From contig DASZZZ010000076.1 in assembly GCA_036260375.1 (NCBI GenBank), forward strand, positions 1 to 9,258: a stretch of 9,258 nt of DNA, written 5' to 3'. Position numbers and translations under genes: made by a program. Shown here in pieces: positions 7,590 to 9,258 of this stretch. Position 1 is the first letter of the stretch; each line of letters begins with the position of its first letter. Origin of the DNA: DASZZZ01 sp036260375 (GTDB lineage Bacteria > Actinomycetota > CADDZG01 > WHSQ01). The notes beneath the pieces are model-generated. The model was not told where the DNA came from. It was given only the letters and a program-made list of their open reading frames with translations, and did no database searches.

Positions 7590-9258
7590 CTACTCGACCG
7601 CGCTCGACACGTGCTCGCCGGCGTCGACGTCGTGGCCGTCGCCGGACGGAACCGCCTGGAGGCCGACGCCCCCGAGCAGCTCGCGGGCCGCCGCGGACGC
7701 CTCCTCGTCGGTCGTCTCGCGCGGCGGGAGACCGAACATCGCCCGTGCCTCCTCGTCGGACATCGCCGCCTCGCCCGTCGTCTGCACGCGGATGGCGCGG
7801 TAGCGCGTCATGCCGGTGCCCGCGGGGATGAGCTTGCCGATGATGACGTTCTCCTTGAGGCCGAGCAGCGGGTCGGACTTGCCGCGGATCGCCGCCTCGG
7901 TCAGGACGCGCGTCGTCTCCTGGAACGACGCCGCCGACAGCCACGACTCGGTCGCGAGCGACGCCTTCGTGATGCCCATGAGGACCGGACGCGCGGTCGC
8001 CGGCTCGCCGTCGACGGCCTCGTTCGCCTCCGCGAACGCGCGCGCGTCGACGAGCTCGCCGGGCAGGAACTCGGTGTCGCCCGGCTCGATGACCGTGACC
8101 TTGCGCAGCATCTGGCGAACGATCAGCTCGATGTGCTTGTCGTGGATCGGAACGCCCTGGCTGCGGTACACGCTCTGGACCTCGTTGACGAGGTACAGCT
8201 GCACGTCGCGCGTGCCGAGCACCTCGAGGATCTCGTCGGGGTCGCGCGAGCCCTCGGTGAGCGCGTCGCCGGCCTGGACCTCCTGGCCGTCGCGCACGCG
8301 CAGCCGGGCGCGGCGGGACACCTTGTAGACGATCGTCTCGCTGCCGTCGTCGGGCTCGAGCTCGATGGAGCGCGTGCGCTCGTCCTCCTTGATGTGCACG
8401 CGTCCCGACGCCCGGGCGATCTCCGCCTTGCCCTTCGGCGTGCGCGCCTCGAACAGCTCGACGACGCGCGGCAGACCGTGCGTGATGTCCTCGCCGGCGA
8501 CGCCGCCGGTGTGGAACGTGCGCATCGTCAGCTGCGTGCCCGGCTCGCCGATGCTCTGGGCGGCGATGATGCCGACGGCCTCGCCGAGCTCGACGAGCAT
8601 GCCGGTCGCCATCGAGACGCCGTAGCACTGCTGGCACACGCCGTGGCGCGCTTCGCACGTCAGCACCGAGCGCACGATGACCTCGGGGCAGCCGCGGCTC
8701 TCGATCTCCTTCGACATGTGCGCGTCGACCGGCTTGCCGGCCTCGACGACGATCTCGCCGTCGGGCGTGACCGCGTCCTCCAGCAGGACGCGGCCGTGCA
8801 GCTTCTGCTTGAGGTGCGCGCGCTCCTTATCGACGTCGAGCCGGATGCCGCGGTCGGTGCCGCAGTCCTCGGCGCGGATGATGACCTCCTGCGACACGTC
8901 GACGAGCCGGCGCGTCAGGTAGCCGGAGTCGGCCGTGCGCAGCGCCGTGTCGGCGAGGCCCTTGCGGGCGCCGTGCGTCGAGATGAAGTACTCGAGGACG
9001 GTCAGGCCCTCACGGAAGTTCGCCCGGATCGGCCGCGGGATGATCTCGCCGCGCGGGTTGGCGACGAGACCGCGCATGCCGGCGATCTGGCGGATCTGCA
9101 TGATGTTCCCTCGGGCCCCCGAGTTCGCCATCATGTAGATCGGGTTGAGCTCGTCGAAGCCCTTCTCCATCTCGTCCTTGACGCGCTCGGTCGCCTCGGT
9201 CCAGATCTCGATGAGCTCCTGCCGGCGCTCGTCCTCCGTGATGACGCCCTTGCGGTAC
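7590..9258 (-). CDS. rpoC: DNA-directed RNA polymerase subunit beta', C-terminal part (5' end outside window)
   Basis: The beta' subunit forms one jaw of RNA polymerase and supplies the catalytic Mg-binding site, which is encoded upstream of this window. The visible 555 residues begin YRKGVITEDERRQELIEIW. They include the bridge helix region (NSGARGNIMQIRQIAGMRGL) and the second zinc-binding cluster, made of EDCGT plus LTCEARHGVCQQC with four cysteines. The trigger-loop region with QLTMRTFHTGG comes next. The conserved C-terminal segment follows: SAASFQETTRVLTEAAI, then GLKENVIIGKLIPAGTG. The tail is acidic and poorly conserved, ending SSAVE. The frame is intact to the right edge with no disruption. 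rpoB is expected just beyond the window. The gene ends at a strong hairpin rather than running on into rpsL. Confidence 0.97.
   Translation of the reverse strand, partial: YRKGVITEDERRQELIEIWTEATERVKDEMEKGFDELNPIYMMANSGARGNIMQIRQIAGMRGLVANPRGEIIPRPIRANFREGLTVLEYFISTHGARKGLADTALRTADSGYLTRRLVDVSQEVIIRAEDCGTDRGIRLDVDKERAHLKQKLHGRVLLEDAVTPDGEIVVEAGKPVDAHMSKEIESRGCPEVIVRSVLTCEARHGVCQQCYGVSMATGMLVELGEAVGIIAAQSIGEPGTQLTMRTFHTGGVAGEDITHGLPRVVELFEARTPKGKAEIARASGRVHIKEDERTRSIELEPDDGSETIVYKVSRRARLRVRDGQEVQAGDALTEGSRDPDEILEVLGTRDVQLYLVNEVQSVYRSQGVPIHDKHIELIVRQMLRKVTVIEPGDTEFLPGELVDARAFAEANEAVDGEPATARPVLMGITKASLATESWLSAASFQETTRVLTEAAIRGKSDPLLGLKENVIIGKLIPAGTGMTRYRAIRVQTTGEAAMSDEEARAMFGLPPRETTDEEASAAARELLGGVGLQAVPSGDGHDVDAGEHVSSAVE

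Overview
This is a very GC-rich window, with almost every codon in the translation genes ending in G or C, from a high-GC Gram-positive bacterium. The gene set, the 124-residue S12, leaderless-looking genes and near-saturated GC3 point to Actinobacteriota. A deep lineage such as Thermoleophilia is a guess I cannot confirm from sequence alone. Both edges cut genes, so the window may be a whole contig.

The minus strand carries the rpoC-to-tuf segment of the classical RNA polymerase/str cluster. Read in transcription order from the right edge, it contains: the C-terminal half of rpoC (9258 to 7590); a strong hairpin after rpoC; a lone 150-residue protein of unknown function (7307 to 6855); an ECF sigma factor gene (6768 to 6295) overlapping a single-pass membrane protein gene (6302 to 5412). 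The str operon proper follows: rpsL (4395 to 4021), rpsG (4021 to 3551), fusA (3512 to 1344) and tuf (from 1329). The only plus-strand gene is a histidine phosphatase (4825-5400), divergent from rpsL and convergent with the membrane protein gene. The str genes are tightly packed: rpsL/rpsG overlap as TGATG, rpsG-fusA are 38 bp apart, and fusA-tuf 14 bp. The best promoter in the window (TTGACC-N17-TATCCT) lies about 330 bp upstream of rpsL. The operon therefore seems to be independently driven with a long, hairpin-rich leader, rather than being read through from rpoC.

The most unusual feature is at the left edge. The EF-Tu reading frame is normal through residue 331, deep in domain 3. It then continues without a stop or frameshift into 112 residues that closely match the HAD-type phosphatase-like domain of FkbH-family proteins, which are glyceryl-ACP-forming enzymes of polyketide/nonribosomal pathways. 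The join falls inside HAD motif I and removes the expected nucleophilic Asp. Codon usage also changes abruptly there: about 3% A/T-ending codons in the adjoining tuf part against about 19% in the FkbH part. A chimeric assembly or library join between two genomes is the simplest explanation. A real recombination or gene fusion is possible and can be tested with reads.

The second point of interest is the 3-kb accessory block between rpoC and rpsL (unknown protein, ECF sigma, membrane protein, phosphatase). In most bacteria these two genes are close neighbours. The sigma factor and the membrane protein probably form an envelope-signalling pair.
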